Shown here in pieces: positions 52,706-63,162 of a DNA stretch of 64,000 nucleotides. Under the pieces are notes generated by a model. The model saw only the letters and a program-made list of their open reading frames with translations, ran no database searches and was not told the DNA's origin. The position numbers were made by a program, and so were the translations under genes. Origin of the DNA: Flavobacteriaceae bacterium MAR_2010_72 (lineage in GTDB: Bacteria; Bacteroidota; Bacteroidia; Flavobacteriales; Flavobacteriaceae); NCBI GenBank assembly GCA_003550275.1, contig QXCW01000002.1:1860001-1924000 (forward strand). The letters run 5' to 3'. Position 1 is the stretch's first letter. Each line of letters starts with the position of its first letter.

Positions 52706-53965
52706 CTATTGCCCCATCGCCGCAGCAACCGCAGCTGATAAACGCTTATAAGTTCCGTTCATCAAGCGCTCCCTGATAGCATCAAAGGCATTCAATGTAA
52801 TTTCAACATCTTCTAAAGTGTGTGTAGCCGTAGGAATTAATCGCAATAAGATCAATCCTTTAGGGATTACTGGATACACAACAATAGAGCAGAAGATTCC
52901 ATAATTTTCACGTAAATCCTTTACTAAAGCCATGGCTTCAGGAATACTTCCTTTTAAATATACGGGAGTTACGCAACTTTGGGTGGTTCCAATATCAAAT
53001 CCTCTTGATTTTAAACCAGATTGAAGTGCATTGGTGTTTTCCCAAAGCTTTTCTTTTAATTCTGGCATTGTTTTTAACATTTCCAAACGTTTTAAAGCGC
53101 CAACTACCAATTGCATTTGCAATGACTTGGCAAACATTTGAGAACGCAAATTATATTTTAAATAATCAATAATTTCTTGATCAGCAGCTATAAAAGCACC
53201 TGTGCTGGCCAAAGATTTGGCAAACGTTGCAAAATAAACGTCAATACCGTCTTGAATGCCTTGCTCCTCGCCTGCTCCAGCACCAGTTTTACCTAATGTT
53301 CCAAAACCATGAGCATCATCAACTAAAAATCTGAAATTAAACTTCTTCTTTAATTCAACAATTTCCTTTAAACGTCCTTGTTCTCCTCTCATGCCAAAAA
53401 CACCTTCAGAAATTACAAGAATTCCTCCACCTGTCTGTTCTGCCATTTTAGTAGCACGCTCCAAGTTTTTTTCTAGACTTTCAACATCATTGTGCTTATA
53501 GGTAAATCGTTTACCCATATGTAAACGAACGCCATCAATAATACAAGCATGTGCATCGACGTCGTAAACAATAATATCGTCCTTAGATACTAAGGCGTCA
53601 ATAGTAGATACCATACCTTGATAGCCAAAATTTAAAAGATATGCCGCTTCTTTATCGACAAATTCTGCCAATTCGTTTTGTAAAGTTTCATGTAGTTCTG
53701 TGTGCCCGGACATCATTCGCGCTCCCATGGGATAGGCTGATCCATAAACGATACCCGCATCTGCATCCGTTTTTCTAATCTCTGGATGATTAGCTAATCC
53801 TAAATAATCGTTTATACTCCAGGTAATTACGTCTTTTCCTTGAAATTTCATCCTATTGGAAATCTGACCTTCCAATTTAGGGAATACAAAATATCCTTCA
53901 GCTTGAGAAGCCCATTTGCCTAAAGGGCCTTTGTCTCTGTATATCTTTTCAAATAAATCCTTCAT
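52706..53965 (-). CDS. AONS-family acyltransferase, likely cysteate acyltransferase for sulfonolipids
   Basis: A 419-residue PLP enzyme of the alpha-oxoamine synthase family, which joins an amino acid to an acyl thioester with loss of CO2. Seen: the PLP-contacting LVDDAHGFGTLGKTG near 214-228 and the Schiff-base lysine in TFAKSLASTGAF near 250, and N-terminal KWASQAEGYFVFPKLEG. Family members include serine palmitoyltransferase and the cysteate acyltransferase that makes capnine-type sulfonolipids in flavobacteria. The PLP cysteine-synthase-like gene is immediately upstream, which favours the sulfonolipid role over a sphingolipid one. Biotin synthesis is unlikely as no other bio genes are present. 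Confidence 0.82.
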   Translation of the reverse strand: MKDLFEKIYRDKGPLGKWASQAEGYFVFPKLEGQISNRMKFQGKDVITWSINDYLGLANHPEIRKTDADAGIVYGSAYPMGARMMSGHTELHETLQNELAEFVDKEAAYLLNFGYQGMVSTIDALVSKDDIIVYDVDAHACIIDGVRLHMGKRFTYKHNDVESLEKNLERATKMAEQTGGGILVISEGVFGMRGEQGRLKEIVELKKKFNFRFLVDDAHGFGTLGKTGAGAGEEQGIQDGIDVYFATFAKSLASTGAFIAADQEIIDYLKYNLRSQMFAKSLQMQLVVGALKRLEMLKTMPELKEKLWENTNALQSGLKSRGFDIGTTQSCVTPVYLKGSIPEAMALVKDLRENYGIFCSIVVYPVIPKGLILLRLIPTATHTLEDVEITLNAFDAIRERLMNGTYKRLSAAVAAAMGQ

Positions 53966-53994
53966 GTAAGCTATTTTAGTCTAATTAGTTCGGG

Positions 53995-54002
53995 CAAAAT
54001 TA
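53995..54002 (-). promoter_or_regulatory. Predicted -7 box for the acyltransferase
   Basis: CAAAATTA on the plus strand reads TAATTTTG on the minus strand, about 30 bases upstream of the ATG; indicates that the two PLP genes are separately transcribed. Confidence 0.45.
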
Positions 54003-54064
54003 AATAATTATAATAGGATTGCATAATTAATTTATGAACTTATGCTTAAAACCCTTTTTAACAG

Positions 54065-54100
54065 AAAAAACCCCATAGCAGTTTTGGGTGCTACGGGATT
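54065..54100 (-). terminator. Terminator after the cysteine-synthase-like gene
   Basis: CCCATAGCA (54072-54080) and TGCTACGGG (54089-54097) pair except at one position, with A6 before the stem on the plus strand, so the minus-strand transcript ends in a U-run. Confidence 0.7.
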
Positions 54101-54118
54101 TAGTATTGAATTAGTTAG

Positions 54119-55159
54119 TTATTTTATATATTGAATGGTTTCGACAGTAGTTGTATGCTTACTATCAAAAAAGCCTTGTTCTTCCATCCATTTATCACTG
54201 TAAATTTTACTCATATATCGTGATCCATGATCAGGAAAAATGACAACTACTTGATCTCCTTTTTTAAATTCACCTTCTGCCTGAAGCTGTTTTAATGCCT
54301 GCATCGCTGCCCCACTGGTATAACCCACAAACAATCCTTCAGTTCTAGAAATTTCTCTAGCTGTATGAGCACTATCCTCGTCTGTTACTTTTACAAACTT
54401 ATCAATAAGATCAAAATCTGTAACGGTAGGAATTAAATTTTTTCCTAATCCTTCAATTCGGTACGGATAAATTTCAGATTCATCAAACTCCCTCGTCTCG
54501 TGATATTTTTTCAAAACTGACCCAAAGGCATCAACACCAATGATTTTTATGTCTTTATTCTTTTCTTTTAGAAATTTACCAACGCCAGAAATTGTTCCGC
54601 CTGTACCACTACACGCCACTAAATGTGTAATCTTTCCTTCGGTTTGGTTCCAAATCTCTGGACCTGAAGAGTTGTAATGTGCATCAACATTTAATTGATT
54701 GAAGTACTGATTGATATAAATAGAACCTTTCATTTCCTCATGCAAACGCTTTGCTACCTGGTAATATGAACGGGGATCATCTGCATTTACATGAGCTGGG
54801 CAGACATAAACCTTAGCTCCCATTGATTTAAGCATATCTATTTTGTCTGCTGAAGACTTAGAACTCACCGCTAAAACACACTCATAACCCTTTATAATAC
54901 TAACCATTGCAATACTAAATCCTGTATTACCTGATGTGGTCTCAATAATTGTATCTCCTGGAGTTAAGATGCCTTGTCGTTCGGCTTCCTCAATAATGTG
55001 AAGTGCAATTCGATCTTTTGAAGAATGGCCTGGATTAAATGCTTCAACTTTTGCATAAAAATCACCATCAAAGCCAGAGGTCATTCTATTTAACTTAATA
55101 AGTGGCGTATTCCCTATAAGGTCCAACACATTATTAAATACCTTTTTGTTTTGATCCAT
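54119..55159 (-). CDS. Cysteine-synthase-family PLP enzyme, likely cysteate synthase
   Basis: A 346-residue fold-type II PLP enzyme. Seen: [16 protein letters not shown] (37-51) with the Schiff-base lysine K48, [13 protein letters not shown] (73-85) that binds the substrate carboxylate, and the PLP-phosphate loop [12 protein letters not shown] near 183. Cysteine synthases have NPxxSVKDR; here it is SSKDR, so the substrate loop is not typical of CysK. Next to the AONS-family acyltransferase, a function in making cysteate from a serine derivative and sulfite is likely; an alternative is cystathionine beta-synthase. No CBS domains are present. Confidence 0.82.
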   Translation of the reverse strand: MDQNKKVFNNVLDLIGNTPLIKLNRMTSGFDGDFYAKVEAFNPGHSSKDRIALHIIEEAERQGILTPGDTIIETTSGNTGFSIAMVSIIKGYECVLAVSSKSSADKIDMLKSMGAKVYVCPAHVNADDPRSYYQVAKRLHEEMKGSIYINQYFNQLNVDAHYNSSGPEIWNQTEGKITHLVACSGTGGTISGVGKFLKEKNKDIKIIGVDAFGSVLKKYHETREFDESEIYPYRIEGLGKNLIPTVTDFDLIDKFVKVTDEDSAHTAREISRTEGLFVGYTSGAAMQALKQLQAEGEFKKGDQVVVIFPDHGSRYMSKIYSDKWMEEQGFFDSKHTTTVETIQYIK

Positions 55160-55208
55160 AAATGCTATTTATCAGTTCCAATTTAAAAAAATGTAACCTA
55201 AAACCTCG

Positions 55209-55216
55209 CAAAAATA
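55209..55216 (-). promoter_or_regulatory. Predicted -7 box for the cysteine-synthase-like gene
   Basis: CAAAAATA on the plus strand, TATTTTTG on the minus strand, about 50 bases upstream of the ATG. Confidence 0.45.
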
Positions 55217-55231
55217 AGAGATTTTTTTTAA

Positions 55232-57295
55232 TTAGTCATTAATATTCTCCAAGTCAAGCAAAAATGCATACTCTTCGGCATCTTCTTTTAAAGCTTCAAA
55301 ACGCCCTGAAGCTCCACCATGACCCGCTTTCATGTTAGTTTTTAATAACAGCTTATTACTATCAATTTTTTTGTCGCGTAATTTGGCCACCCATTTGGCT
55401 GGTTCCCAATATTGTACTTGTGAATCGTGCAAACCAGTTGTTACTAAAATATGTGGGTACTCTTGTTCTAATACATTATCGTATGGTGAATAAGACTTTA
55501 TATACTCATAGAAGTCTTTATCATTTGGATTACCCCACTCATCATATTCACCTGTGGTTAAGGGAATTGTATCATCTAACATGGTAGTAAGCACATCTAC
55601 AAAAGGAACTGCAGCAATCACACCATTATACAGTTTAGGCGCCATGTTAATGACCGCGCCTATGAGCAATCCACCAGCACTTCCTCCTAAAGCGTAGAGA
55701 TGTTCTGAAGATGTATAGTTATTTTCAATTAAATATTGAGAACAGGAAATAAAATCTGAAAAGGTATTTTTCTTTTTTAGTAGTTTTCCATCTTCATACC
55801 ATTTTCTTCCCAAATACTCTCCACCTCTAACGTGTGCAATTGCATAAATAAACCCTCTATCTAACAAGCTTAATCGTATACTTGAAAAATAAGGATCAAT
55901 TGTATGCCCATAAGCACCATATGCATATTGTAACAACGGTGTCGAACCGTCAAGGTTAATATCTTTTCGATACACCAATGAGATTGGGATTTTTACTCCA
56001 TCATCAGCAACTGCCCATAAGCGCTCCGACTTATAATTATTCTTGTCAAACTTCCCTCCTAAAACCTCCTGTTCTTTTAAAATGTTCTTCGTTTTAGAAG
56101 CCATGTTAAAATCTATTATTGATGAAGGTGTTGTAAGTGAGTTGTAGGTATAACGTAAAACTTCGGTGTCAAATTCGACATTTGTACTCGTGTAAGCTGT
56201 ATAGGTTTCATTATCAAATGGAAGATAATAGTCCTCACTTCCATCCCATTTTTTTATCCTAATTTGGTTAAGCCCATTGGCACGTTCACTTAACACTAAA
56301 TAGTCCTTAAAAATATCTATATCCTCAAGAAGAACATCGTCACGGTGAGGGATAAGGTCCTCCCAAGCTTCTACTTTCGTTTTGGATTCAGGAGTTTTCA
56401 TCAACTTAAAATTCGTGGCATCATCTTTATTGGTTACAATGTAAAAGTGGTTGCCATAGTGTGAAATACTATATTCCAATCCCCGAATGCGTTCTTGAAA
56501 ACACTTGAAATCATCATTTGGCCTATTAGCATCTAAAATATGATACTCATTGGTTAAGGTGCTGTAACATGCAATGATTACATACTTTTTTGATTTGGAT
56601 TTGTATACAGTAACTCCAAACGTGTCATCCTGTTCATGGAATACAATCACGTCTTCGCTAAATTTAGAGCCTAAAGTATGTTTATAAATAGTGTGTGAAC
56701 GCAAAGTTTCTTCATCTTTTTTAGTGTAAAAAAGTGTTTTATTATCATTGGCCCATGTTGCAGAACCAGTTGTATTTTCTATCGCGTCAGGAAAAATAGT
56801 ATCATCCAAAAGATTTTTAATTTGGATAGTATATTGACGTCGTCCAATAGTATCAACTCCAAATGACACTTTGGTGTTGTCTGGGCTAATGCTTATACCA
56901 ACAAGTCGAAAATAATCATGGCCTTTGGCCATTTCATTACAGTCAAACAGCAGCTGTTCATCGCCTTCTAAAGTGTCTTTTCTTCTGGAATAGATTGGGT
57001 AATCTTTTCCTTTTTCATATTTAACGATGTACCAGTAGCCATTATACTTATACGGAACAGATTCGTCATCTTCCTTAATTCTCGACTTCATTTCTTTAAA
57101 CAACGTTTTCTCAAAATCCTTGGTATGAGCAGTCATTTGATCGAAATAGTCATTTTCGGCATTGAGATAATCCAACACCTCTTGATCTTCACGCTGATTA
57201 AGCCAGAAATAATCATCCATTCGAATATCACCATGTGTGGTAAGTTCTTTTGGAACTTTTTTAGCTATCGGTGGTTCAAGGTTTAGTTTAATCAT
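55232..57295 (-). CDS. Oligopeptidase B-type S9 peptidase
   Basis: A 687-residue serine oligopeptidase of the prolyl oligopeptidase family, closest by motifs to oligopeptidase B (PtrB). Seen: N-terminal DDYFWLNQREDQEVLDYL, a seven-bladed propeller region (about 100-420), then the hydrolase domain with the nucleophile ALGGSAGGLLIGAV near 529, the aspartate in TTGLHDSQVQYWEP near 614 and the histidine in KAGHGGASGR near 657. No signal peptide, so it is cytoplasmic or periplasmic by other routes. Oligopeptidase B cuts short peptides after basic residues. Confidence 0.93.
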   Translation of the reverse strand: MIKLNLEPPIAKKVPKELTTHGDIRMDDYFWLNQREDQEVLDYLNAENDYFDQMTAHTKDFEKTLFKEMKSRIKEDDESVPYKYNGYWYIVKYEKGKDYPIYSRRKDTLEGDEQLLFDCNEMAKGHDYFRLVGISISPDNTKVSFGVDTIGRRQYTIQIKNLLDDTIFPDAIENTTGSATWANDNKTLFYTKKDEETLRSHTIYKHTLGSKFSEDVIVFHEQDDTFGVTVYKSKSKKYVIIACYSTLTNEYHILDANRPNDDFKCFQERIRGLEYSISHYGNHFYIVTNKDDATNFKLMKTPESKTKVEAWEDLIPHRDDVLLEDIDIFKDYLVLSERANGLNQIRIKKWDGSEDYYLPFDNETYTAYTSTNVEFDTEVLRYTYNSLTTPSSIIDFNMASKTKNILKEQEVLGGKFDKNNYKSERLWAVADDGVKIPISLVYRKDINLDGSTPLLQYAYGAYGHTIDPYFSSIRLSLLDRGFIYAIAHVRGGEYLGRKWYEDGKLLKKKNTFSDFISCSQYLIENNYTSSEHLYALGGSAGGLLIGAVINMAPKLYNGVIAAVPFVDVLTTMLDDTIPLTTGEYDEWGNPNDKDFYEYIKSYSPYDNVLEQEYPHILVTTGLHDSQVQYWEPAKWVAKLRDKKIDSNKLLLKTNMKAGHGGASGRFEALKEDAEEYAFLLDLENIND

Positions 57296-57321
57296 TGAAT
57301 TAAATATTGTTAAAACGAGTG

Positions 57322-57329
57322 CAAAAATA
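57322..57329 (-). promoter_or_regulatory. Predicted -7 box for the S9 peptidase
   Basis: CAAAAATA on the plus strand, TATTTTTG on the minus strand, 27 bases upstream of the ATG. Confidence 0.45.
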
Positions 57330-57419
57330 GAACTTTAATTACAATTGAACGATTTCAAAGAAATGTTTGCTGATGAATATTTGAACACAAAACTTAAGCC
57401 TAAAAATTAATCGATTTTG

Positions 57420-57427
57420 TAATTTTG
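57420..57427 (+). promoter_or_regulatory. Predicted -7 box for ybaB
   Basis: TAATTTTG, exact TAnnTTTG match, 26 bases before the ATG at 57453. Confidence 0.5.
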
Positions 57428-57452
57428 CAATATAAACTAAAATTGACGTACT

Positions 57453-57776
57453 ATGTTTGGAGATATGATGGGTATGATGAATAAGCTAAAAGACACCCAG
57501 AAAAAAGTAGAAGAAACAAAACAAAGGTTGAACACCTTTTTGATAGATGAAGTAAGTTCTGATCAAAAATTGAAAGTGACCATCACAGCTAATAGAACCA
57601 TCAAATCAATAAGTATTGATGATGAGTTGCTTGAAGATAAAGAAATGCTTGAAGATTATTTAGTATTGACTTTAAACAAAGCCATTGAACGCGCTACAAA
57701 TGTTCATGAAGCTGAAATCGCTGCAGTTGCTAAAGAAGGTATGCCAAATATTCCTGGACTGGACATGTTTAAATAA
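57453..57776 (+). CDS. ybaB: YbaB/EbfC nucleoid-associated protein
   Basis: A 107-residue DNA-binding protein of the YbaB/EbfC family, which forms tweezer-like dimers. Seen: N-terminal helical [20 protein letters not shown], the central strand with [21 protein letters not shown], and the C-terminal helix ending in [12 protein letters not shown], the typical short C-terminus. dnaX and recR, the common partners, are not nearby. Length and motifs fit the family well. Confidence 0.93.
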   Translation: MFGDMMGMMNKLKDTQKKVEETKQRLNTFLIDEVSSDQKLKVTITANRTIKSISIDDELLEDKEMLEDYLVLTLNKAIERATNVHEAEIAAVAKEGMPNIPGLDMFK

Positions 57777-57799
57777 TTAAAAGTGTTGGGTAAAAATAC

Positions 57800-58822
57800 C
57801 TAAACTTTTAATTTTCTTAATAGCGACAAAAAATAATCGTGCATAACATTGGTATAGTCTAAATGGGTTACAATCCTTAATTTTCCTCCTCCCATACCAA
57901 TAATATGAATGTCTTTTTCATTCAATGATTGAACAAATAAGGCTTCATCAACAGTTTTTTGCAATTCAAAAATTACGATATTGGTCTCTACTGGCTCTAC
58001 TGTTTTGATAAAAGGTAAACCTTTTAATACTGCTTCTATTTCTTTGGCTCTTTTATGATCTTCCTTTAAACGTTCGATATTATGGTCAAGGGCATATAGT
58101 CCGGCAGCAGCAAGATAGCCTACTTGCCTCATATTGCCTCCAAACACTTTTCTCAATCGGATTGATTTTTCCATTATGGCTTCATCGCCTATAAGAACTG
58201 AGCCTACGGGACATCCCAAGCCCTTGCTCAAACATACCGATATGGTATCAAAAAGTTGTCCATACTGTTGAGTAGTTTCATTTTTAGCGACCAGAGCGTT
58301 CCACAAACGAGCACCATCTAAATGATATCCCAAATGAAAGTCATCACAAATGTTTTTAATACGCTTTAGCTCCTCAAAATCCCAACATGCACCTCCACCT
58401 TTATTGGTTGTATTTTCAACCTCAACCAACCTAGTTTCACTATAATAATAGGCCTTGGGATTAATTGCTTCTTTTACTTGTTGAGCAGTGAACATGCCTA
58501 AATGACCATCAATTAATTTACAGGACACACCACTATTAAACGAAGCGCCTCCAGCTTCATAATTATAGATATGTGCGTATTTATCACAAATAACCTGATC
58601 TCCAGGATTAGTATGGAGTTTAATTGCTGTTTGATTCGCCATACTCCCGGAAGGGAAAAATAAGGCTTTGGGCTTGCCAAACATTTTTGCCAAGCGCTCT
58701 TCCAATGCGTTTACGGTTGGATCTTCTTTAAAAACATCATCGCCAACTTTGGCGCTCATCATCGTCTCCAACATGCCCTGTGTTGGTTTAGTAACTGTGT
58801 CGCTTCTTAAATCTATAACCAT
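57800..58822 (-). CDS. ltaE: Low-specificity threonine aldolase
   Basis: A 340-residue PLP enzyme that splits threonine or allo-threonine to glycine and acetaldehyde. Seen: [14 protein letters not shown] at the N-terminus, [16 protein letters not shown] near 55, LDGARLWNA near 166, and the Schiff-base lysine in [18 protein letters not shown] near 198. Ends with the small C-terminal domain. It begins five bases after the stop of the metzincin gene, so both are co-transcribed, although no functional tie is obvious. Confidence 0.96.
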   Translation of the reverse strand: MVIDLRSDTVTKPTQGMLETMMSAKVGDDVFKEDPTVNALEERLAKMFGKPKALFFPSGSMANQTAIKLHTNPGDQVICDKYAHIYNYEAGGASFNSGVSCKLIDGHLGMFTAQQVKEAINPKAYYYSETRLVEVENTTNKGGGACWDFEELKRIKNICDDFHLGYHLDGARLWNALVAKNETTQQYGQLFDTISVCLSKGLGCPVGSVLIGDEAIMEKSIRLRKVFGGNMRQVGYLAAAGLYALDHNIERLKEDHKRAKEIEAVLKGLPFIKTVEPVETNIVIFELQKTVDEALFVQSLNEKDIHIIGMGGGKLRIVTHLDYTNVMHDYFLSLLRKLKV

Positions 58823-58827
58823 AAAGC

Positions 58828-61236
58828 CTAGTTGGAAATGTAACTACAAATATCCATGCCAATTGGAGAGCCATCAGGAATCTGTGGAGCTTCAGGCGCC
58901 TTATAACCGCTTGGGTTTCCTAAAAATTTATCGATTTCCTTTACCAACAACATAGCCATTGGATCAACTCGTCGCTCTTGTAGGATAACTTTAAGTTTCA
59001 TGACTTCAAAATTAACCAGCGCCTGCACTTGCGGCAATAATTTATTATGGCCAGAAATAGCCATAATATGTTTTAAAACCGAAATATTAATGGTCTGCTG
59101 CACTTCGCCTAAATAACCTGATTCTGGTTTCTTTTTAATGGTAGCCTCTGCTATGGTTTCAATTAATTCTTTTATGCTTAATTGTGAAGGATCGAGAACA
59201 TGCTGTTGATACACACGATTCATACGTTCTCCATTAAGAAGAAGGCCAAGTGTCATATCACATGAGGTTTCGACCGCTGCGAATGGATCAAAAGCAACAC
59301 CCATATTTCCTTTAAATGATTCCCTTGTTTTACCATAGCCATAAGCCCTAGGTGGGAATAAACTTAATTTATCTTCTGGAATCATCAAGTTTTTTGCTGA
59401 AAGTGTCTTTAACATCGCTTTTAAAGTTTCGCGCTGCATTTTGGCATCAACAACTTTTGTAGTTATTTGACCATCATCTTTCACCGCGTAATTATAATCC
59501 AAACCACCAATTACTTTTGAAGCGGCTTCGGTTTGATAACGATGGAAGAAATAAAGTGGTACAAAAACATCCTCTAAAACCGAATAAGGCTCATTGGTTC
59601 TAAAATTATCTTTTGAGAAATTTGAAATTGCTTTTGATCTAACTTCCAAAACATTTTCTAATTCTTCTGAAGGAGTTTTACCATTGTCCCATAAATGAGC
59701 AAAAGCATGTGCCCCACTTTGAATACGAGCATCGTAGTCAGCTATAAAACGAAGTCCATCATCTTGAGCCTTCTTTAAAATTTCGTTTAAAGCAATTCTC
59801 TCGTTGGTGTTCTCATCAAATTGTGAATAACTATAGGCCACAGTCACTTTATCCCAAGCACCGATTTTATCGTCATAGGCATCGCTTAAATCAATGTTTC
59901 CATCTGTAAGCTTAACCTTTGGGTGTGGATAATCCATTACGGAAGCCCTATCATTGGTACTCGCTGCAAAGTTATGGGTAAAACCTAATGTATGACCTAC
60001 TTCATGGGCTCCCAACTGTTTAATCCTAGCTATTGCCAGATCCAACATGGGTTGATAATTATTGTCACGTTCTGCAAAGGGCTTGTTCATCAAGGCTTGA
60101 GCAATCATAAAGTCCTGACGGATACGTAAACTTCCCAAACTTACGTGACCTTTTATGATTTCACCCGTTCTAGGGTCAATGACACTGCCACCATAGCTCC
60201 AGCCACGGGTTGAACGGTGAACCCATTGTATCATATTGTACCTACAATCCATTGGGTCGGCATCTTCGGGCAACATTTTTACCTGAAATGCATCTTTAAA
60301 ACCAATAGCTTCATAAGCTTGATTCCACCAGCTAGCACCTTCCAATAACGCTGACCGTACTGGCTCTGGAGTCCCAGGGTCTAAATAATATATAATTGGC
60401 TCAACGGCTTCACTCATAGCAAGCTCTGGATTCTTCTTTTCCAGCCTGTGACGCGTTACATAGCGTTTTGTAATTGGCTCCTGTACAGGTGTTGCATAAT
60501 CCATATATGAAATGTAAATTGCGCCACTTCTCGGATCAAAAACACGCGGTTTATAATTATTGTCTGGTAATTCTACAAATGAATGATGCTGAATAACACT
60601 AACAAGTGATGGCGTTGGAGTCACACTTCTAATATTTCTACCTTTTGGTTCGCCTTTAAAGGTCAAAAGCGCTTCAAACTCTACATTTTTAGGAAAGGCT
60701 TTAGTTCGTTCAAGGGACAATGCACTTTTACTTAAATCAATGGAATAGTTTCCTTCATCTTGGTAACGTAAGGTATTTGAAACACCGTGCATGTCTTGCA
60801 TTAAAAAGGAGGTTATATCGATGATATAGCTGTTTTTAAAACTTTCTTCAATAGGAAATCCAAATAACACCGATTTTGCAAACGCCTGCTCAACACTTTT
60901 CTTTTCTAATTGATTGTCAGTAATTGCTCGATAATCTAGGTTGGGCTGAATGAGTAAAAGTTTATTTCCTGCTTTTACAAATTTCACAATACGCTCACTG
61001 CCAAGTTGTCCACGATCTAAACCAATATCATTAGATCCAACTCCGGAGGCTAAAGAGCTTACATATAAAAACTCTTCATCGAGTTTATCAACTTCTAGAT
61101 AAATTTTATCTTCAGAAACCTCATAATAAAAGTTGAAATAACCTTTATAGGTATCAAGACGTTTATTTTTTAAAATTTGAGAGAATGAAAGATTGGAAAT
61201 TAAAACCAGAATAAAAATAATACTTCGTGTTTTCAT
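58828..61236 (-). CDS. Secreted zinc metalloprotease, metzincin type (DUF4953/DUF5117)
   Basis: An 802-residue exported protease. Signal peptide about 1-19 (SNLSFSQ). The central part (about 30-330, including [20 protein letters not shown] and [20 protein letters not shown]) leads to the zinc motif [15 protein letters not shown] (HExxHxxGxxH) near 396-410 followed by SVMDYPHP, the Met-turn of metzincins. The remaining C-terminal half has [15 protein letters not shown], as in DUF4953 proteins. All three zinc histidines and the glutamate are present. It is the first gene of an operon with ltaE. Confidence 0.9.
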   Translation of the reverse strand: MKTRSIIFILVLISNLSFSQILKNKRLDTYKGYFNFYYEVSEDKIYLEVDKLDEEFLYVSSLASGVGSNDIGLDRGQLGSERIVKFVKAGNKLLLIQPNLDYRAITDNQLEKKSVEQAFAKSVLFGFPIEESFKNSYIIDITSFLMQDMHGVSNTLRYQDEGNYSIDLSKSALSLERTKAFPKNVEFEALLTFKGEPKGRNIRSVTPTPSLVSVIQHHSFVELPDNNYKPRVFDPRSGAIYISYMDYATPVQEPITKRYVTRHRLEKKNPELAMSEAVEPIIYYLDPGTPEPVRSALLEGASWWNQAYEAIGFKDAFQVKMLPEDADPMDCRYNMIQWVHRSTRGWSYGGSVIDPRTGEIIKGHVSLGSLRIRQDFMIAQALMNKPFAERDNNYQPMLDLAIARIKQLGAHEVGHTLGFTHNFAASTNDRASVMDYPHPKVKLTDGNIDLSDAYDDKIGAWDKVTVAYSYSQFDENTNERIALNEILKKAQDDGLRFIADYDARIQSGAHAFAHLWDNGKTPSEELENVLEVRSKAISNFSKDNFRTNEPYSVLEDVFVPLYFFHRYQTEAASKVIGGLDYNYAVKDDGQITTKVVDAKMQRETLKAMLKTLSAKNLMIPEDKLSLFPPRAYGYGKTRESFKGNMGVAFDPFAAVETSCDMTLGLLLNGERMNRVYQQHVLDPSQLSIKELIETIAEATIKKKPESGYLGEVQQTINISVLKHIMAISGHNKLLPQVQALVNFEVMKLKVILQERRVDPMAMLLVKEIDKFLGNPSGYKAPEAPQIPDGSPIGMDICSYISN

Positions 61237-61342
61237 AGTAAATGATTAGGCAATAAAACTACATAATTTTGATTAAAAAAATAGAAGCTTAAAAGTTTTA
61301 AATTGGAGGTTTAAGTTATAAATTTGCTCAAAATTAAACTTT

Positions 61343-62453
61343 ATGACTACATCTGATCAAATTAAGGATCTTGTAGAACGCCTTGGAGCGTTGAGGAGGT
61401 ATCTTTGACATTGATGCCAAAACTATAGAAATCTCTAACGAGGAAGAAAAAACTTTCGATCCCAATTTTTGGAACGACTCGAAATCGGCCGAAATTATAA
61501 TGAAATCGCTTCGCGAAAAGAAGAAATGGGTTCAGGATTACCATGCCGCCAAAACTTTGATTGAAGACCTAGAAGTATTCTACGAATTTTATAAAGCCGA
61601 AGAAATCTCTTCAGACGAATTAGAATCGCATTTCAAAAAAACTTTAGAATTAATCGAGCGTCTCGAGTTTAAAAATATGCTTTCAGACGAAGGCGATAGT
61701 TTAAGCGCTGTACTTCAAATCACCGCTGGAGCCGGGGGAACTGAATCCTGTGATTGGGCAAGTATGCTCATGCGCATGTATTTAATGTATGCCGAAAAAA
61801 GTGGATTTAAAGTTAAAGAGCTCAACTTTCAGGAAGGTGATGTCGCAGGTATTAAAACTGTTACTCTTGAAATTGAAGGTGATTATGCCTTTGGCTGGTT
61901 AAAAGGCGAAAATGGAGTTCACCGATTGGTACGGATTTCCCCATTTGACAGTAATGCCAAACGACATACTAGTTTCGCTTCTGTTTACGTATATCCTTTG
62001 GTTGATGATACAATAGAAATTGACATTAACCCAGCAGATATTGAGATTACCACAGCGCGGTCAAGTGGAGCTGGCGGACAAAATGTCAACAAGGTTGAAA
62101 CAAAAGTTCAACTGACCCATAAACCCACAGGGATTCAAATATCCTGTTCAGAAACACGTTCACAACATGATAACCGAGCGCGTGCTTTGCAGATGCTTAA
62201 ATCACAGCTATATGAAATTGAGCTTCAAAAACAATTATCTCAACGTGATGATATTGAAGCCGAGAAAATGAAAATTGAATGGGGAAGTCAAATTCGTAAT
62301 TACGTTTTACATCCCTATAAATTAATCAAGGATGTTAGATCTGGTCATGAGACTGGTAACGTTGATGCGGTTTTAGATGGCGACATTGAAGCCTTTTTAA
62401 AAGCCTACTTAATGATGATGGGGCAAAAAGAAGAAGATACCAATACCTTATGA
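61343..62453 (+). CDS. prfB: Peptide chain release factor 2, with programmed +1 frameshift
   Basis: Release factor for UGA and UAA stop codons, 369 residues after the shift. The first frame runs from the ATG at 61343 ([15 protein letters not shown]) to an in-frame TGA at 61406; a +1 shift at CTT joins it to the main frame ([15 protein letters not shown] and onwards). Seen: the stop-recognition motif [11 protein letters not shown] (SPF) near 206, and the catalytic [15 protein letters not shown] (GGQ) near 253. Starting at the in-frame ATG at 61500 would lose the first 50 or so residues of the coiled-coil domain 1. Confidence 0.96.
61394..61409 (+). promoter_or_regulatory. prfB programmed frameshift site
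   Basis: AGGAGG (61394-61399), TAT, CTT, TGAC: the classic arrangement in which a Shine-Dalgarno-like hexamer and the slippery CTT before a TGA push the ribosome forward one base. Low RF2 lets the shift occur, so RF2 regulates its own synthesis. Confidence 0.93.
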
Positions 62454-62531
62454 AATAAGCCTTAATGAATTAAAGTTTGACCCAACTCAAAATGTTCATT
62501 GGCGAATTTCATCTGACCGATTTAAAACAAT

Positions 62532-63161
62532 ATGAAACATCAAGTGAAACAGATAGACACCATTATATTTGACCTTGGAGGCGTTTTAATTGATTGGAAT
62601 CCCGAGTACGTTTATCTCGATGTATTTAATGGTGACCGAAAAAAAATGCAATGGTTTTTTGATAACATCTGTACACATAATTGGAATGAAAATCAGGATG
62701 CTGGGTACCCATTGACTAAAGCAACTGAAGAGCGCGTAGCCTTATTTCCTGAACATGAAGATCATATACGCATGTTTTATGGTCGCTGGGTTGAGATGTT
62801 AGGTGATGCTATTGAAGACACGGTCAAAATTCTAGAAAAATTAATAAAAAACAAGAATTATAAAGTTGTGGCACTTACCAATTGGAGTCATGAAACCTTT
62901 CCAATTGCTTTGGAACGTTTTGATTTTTTACATTGGTTTGAAGGTATTGTAGTTTCAGGTACCGAACAAACCAGAAAACCGTTTAGGGAAATTTATGAAC
63001 TTACATTGAACAGGTTTAATATTACCGCAGAGCGAGCAATTTTCATTGATGATAATTTAAGGAATATCAATGCAGCCAACGAAATAGGTATCAATGGTAT
63101 ACATTTTAAAAATCCAGAACAGCTTATTGATGAATTAAAAGCTTACAATATAAATTTATAA
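62532..63161 (+). CDS. HAD family phosphatase, YihX-like
   Basis: A 209-residue cytoplasmic phosphohydrolase. Motif I reads IFDLGGVLIDW: nucleophile aspartate with glycine at the usual second-aspartate position, as in YihX-type sugar phosphatases and haloacid dehalogenases. Motif II is VALTNWSHETF, motif III lysine in EQTRKPFREIYEL, and motif IV FIDDNLRNINAA. It looks active. The substrate is not given by sequence; glucose-1-phosphate is a candidate by similarity to YihX. Its stop is one base from the start of the next gene. Confidence 0.92.
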   Translation: MKHQVKQIDTIIFDLGGVLIDWNPEYVYLDVFNGDRKKMQWFFDNICTHNWNENQDAGYPLTKATEERVALFPEHEDHIRMFYGRWVEMLGDAIEDTVKILEKLIKNKNYKVVALTNWSHETFPIALERFDFLHWFEGIVVSGTEQTRKPFREIYELTLNRFNITAERAIFIDDNLRNINAANEIGINGIHFKNPEQLIDELKAYNINL

Positions 63162-63162
63162 A

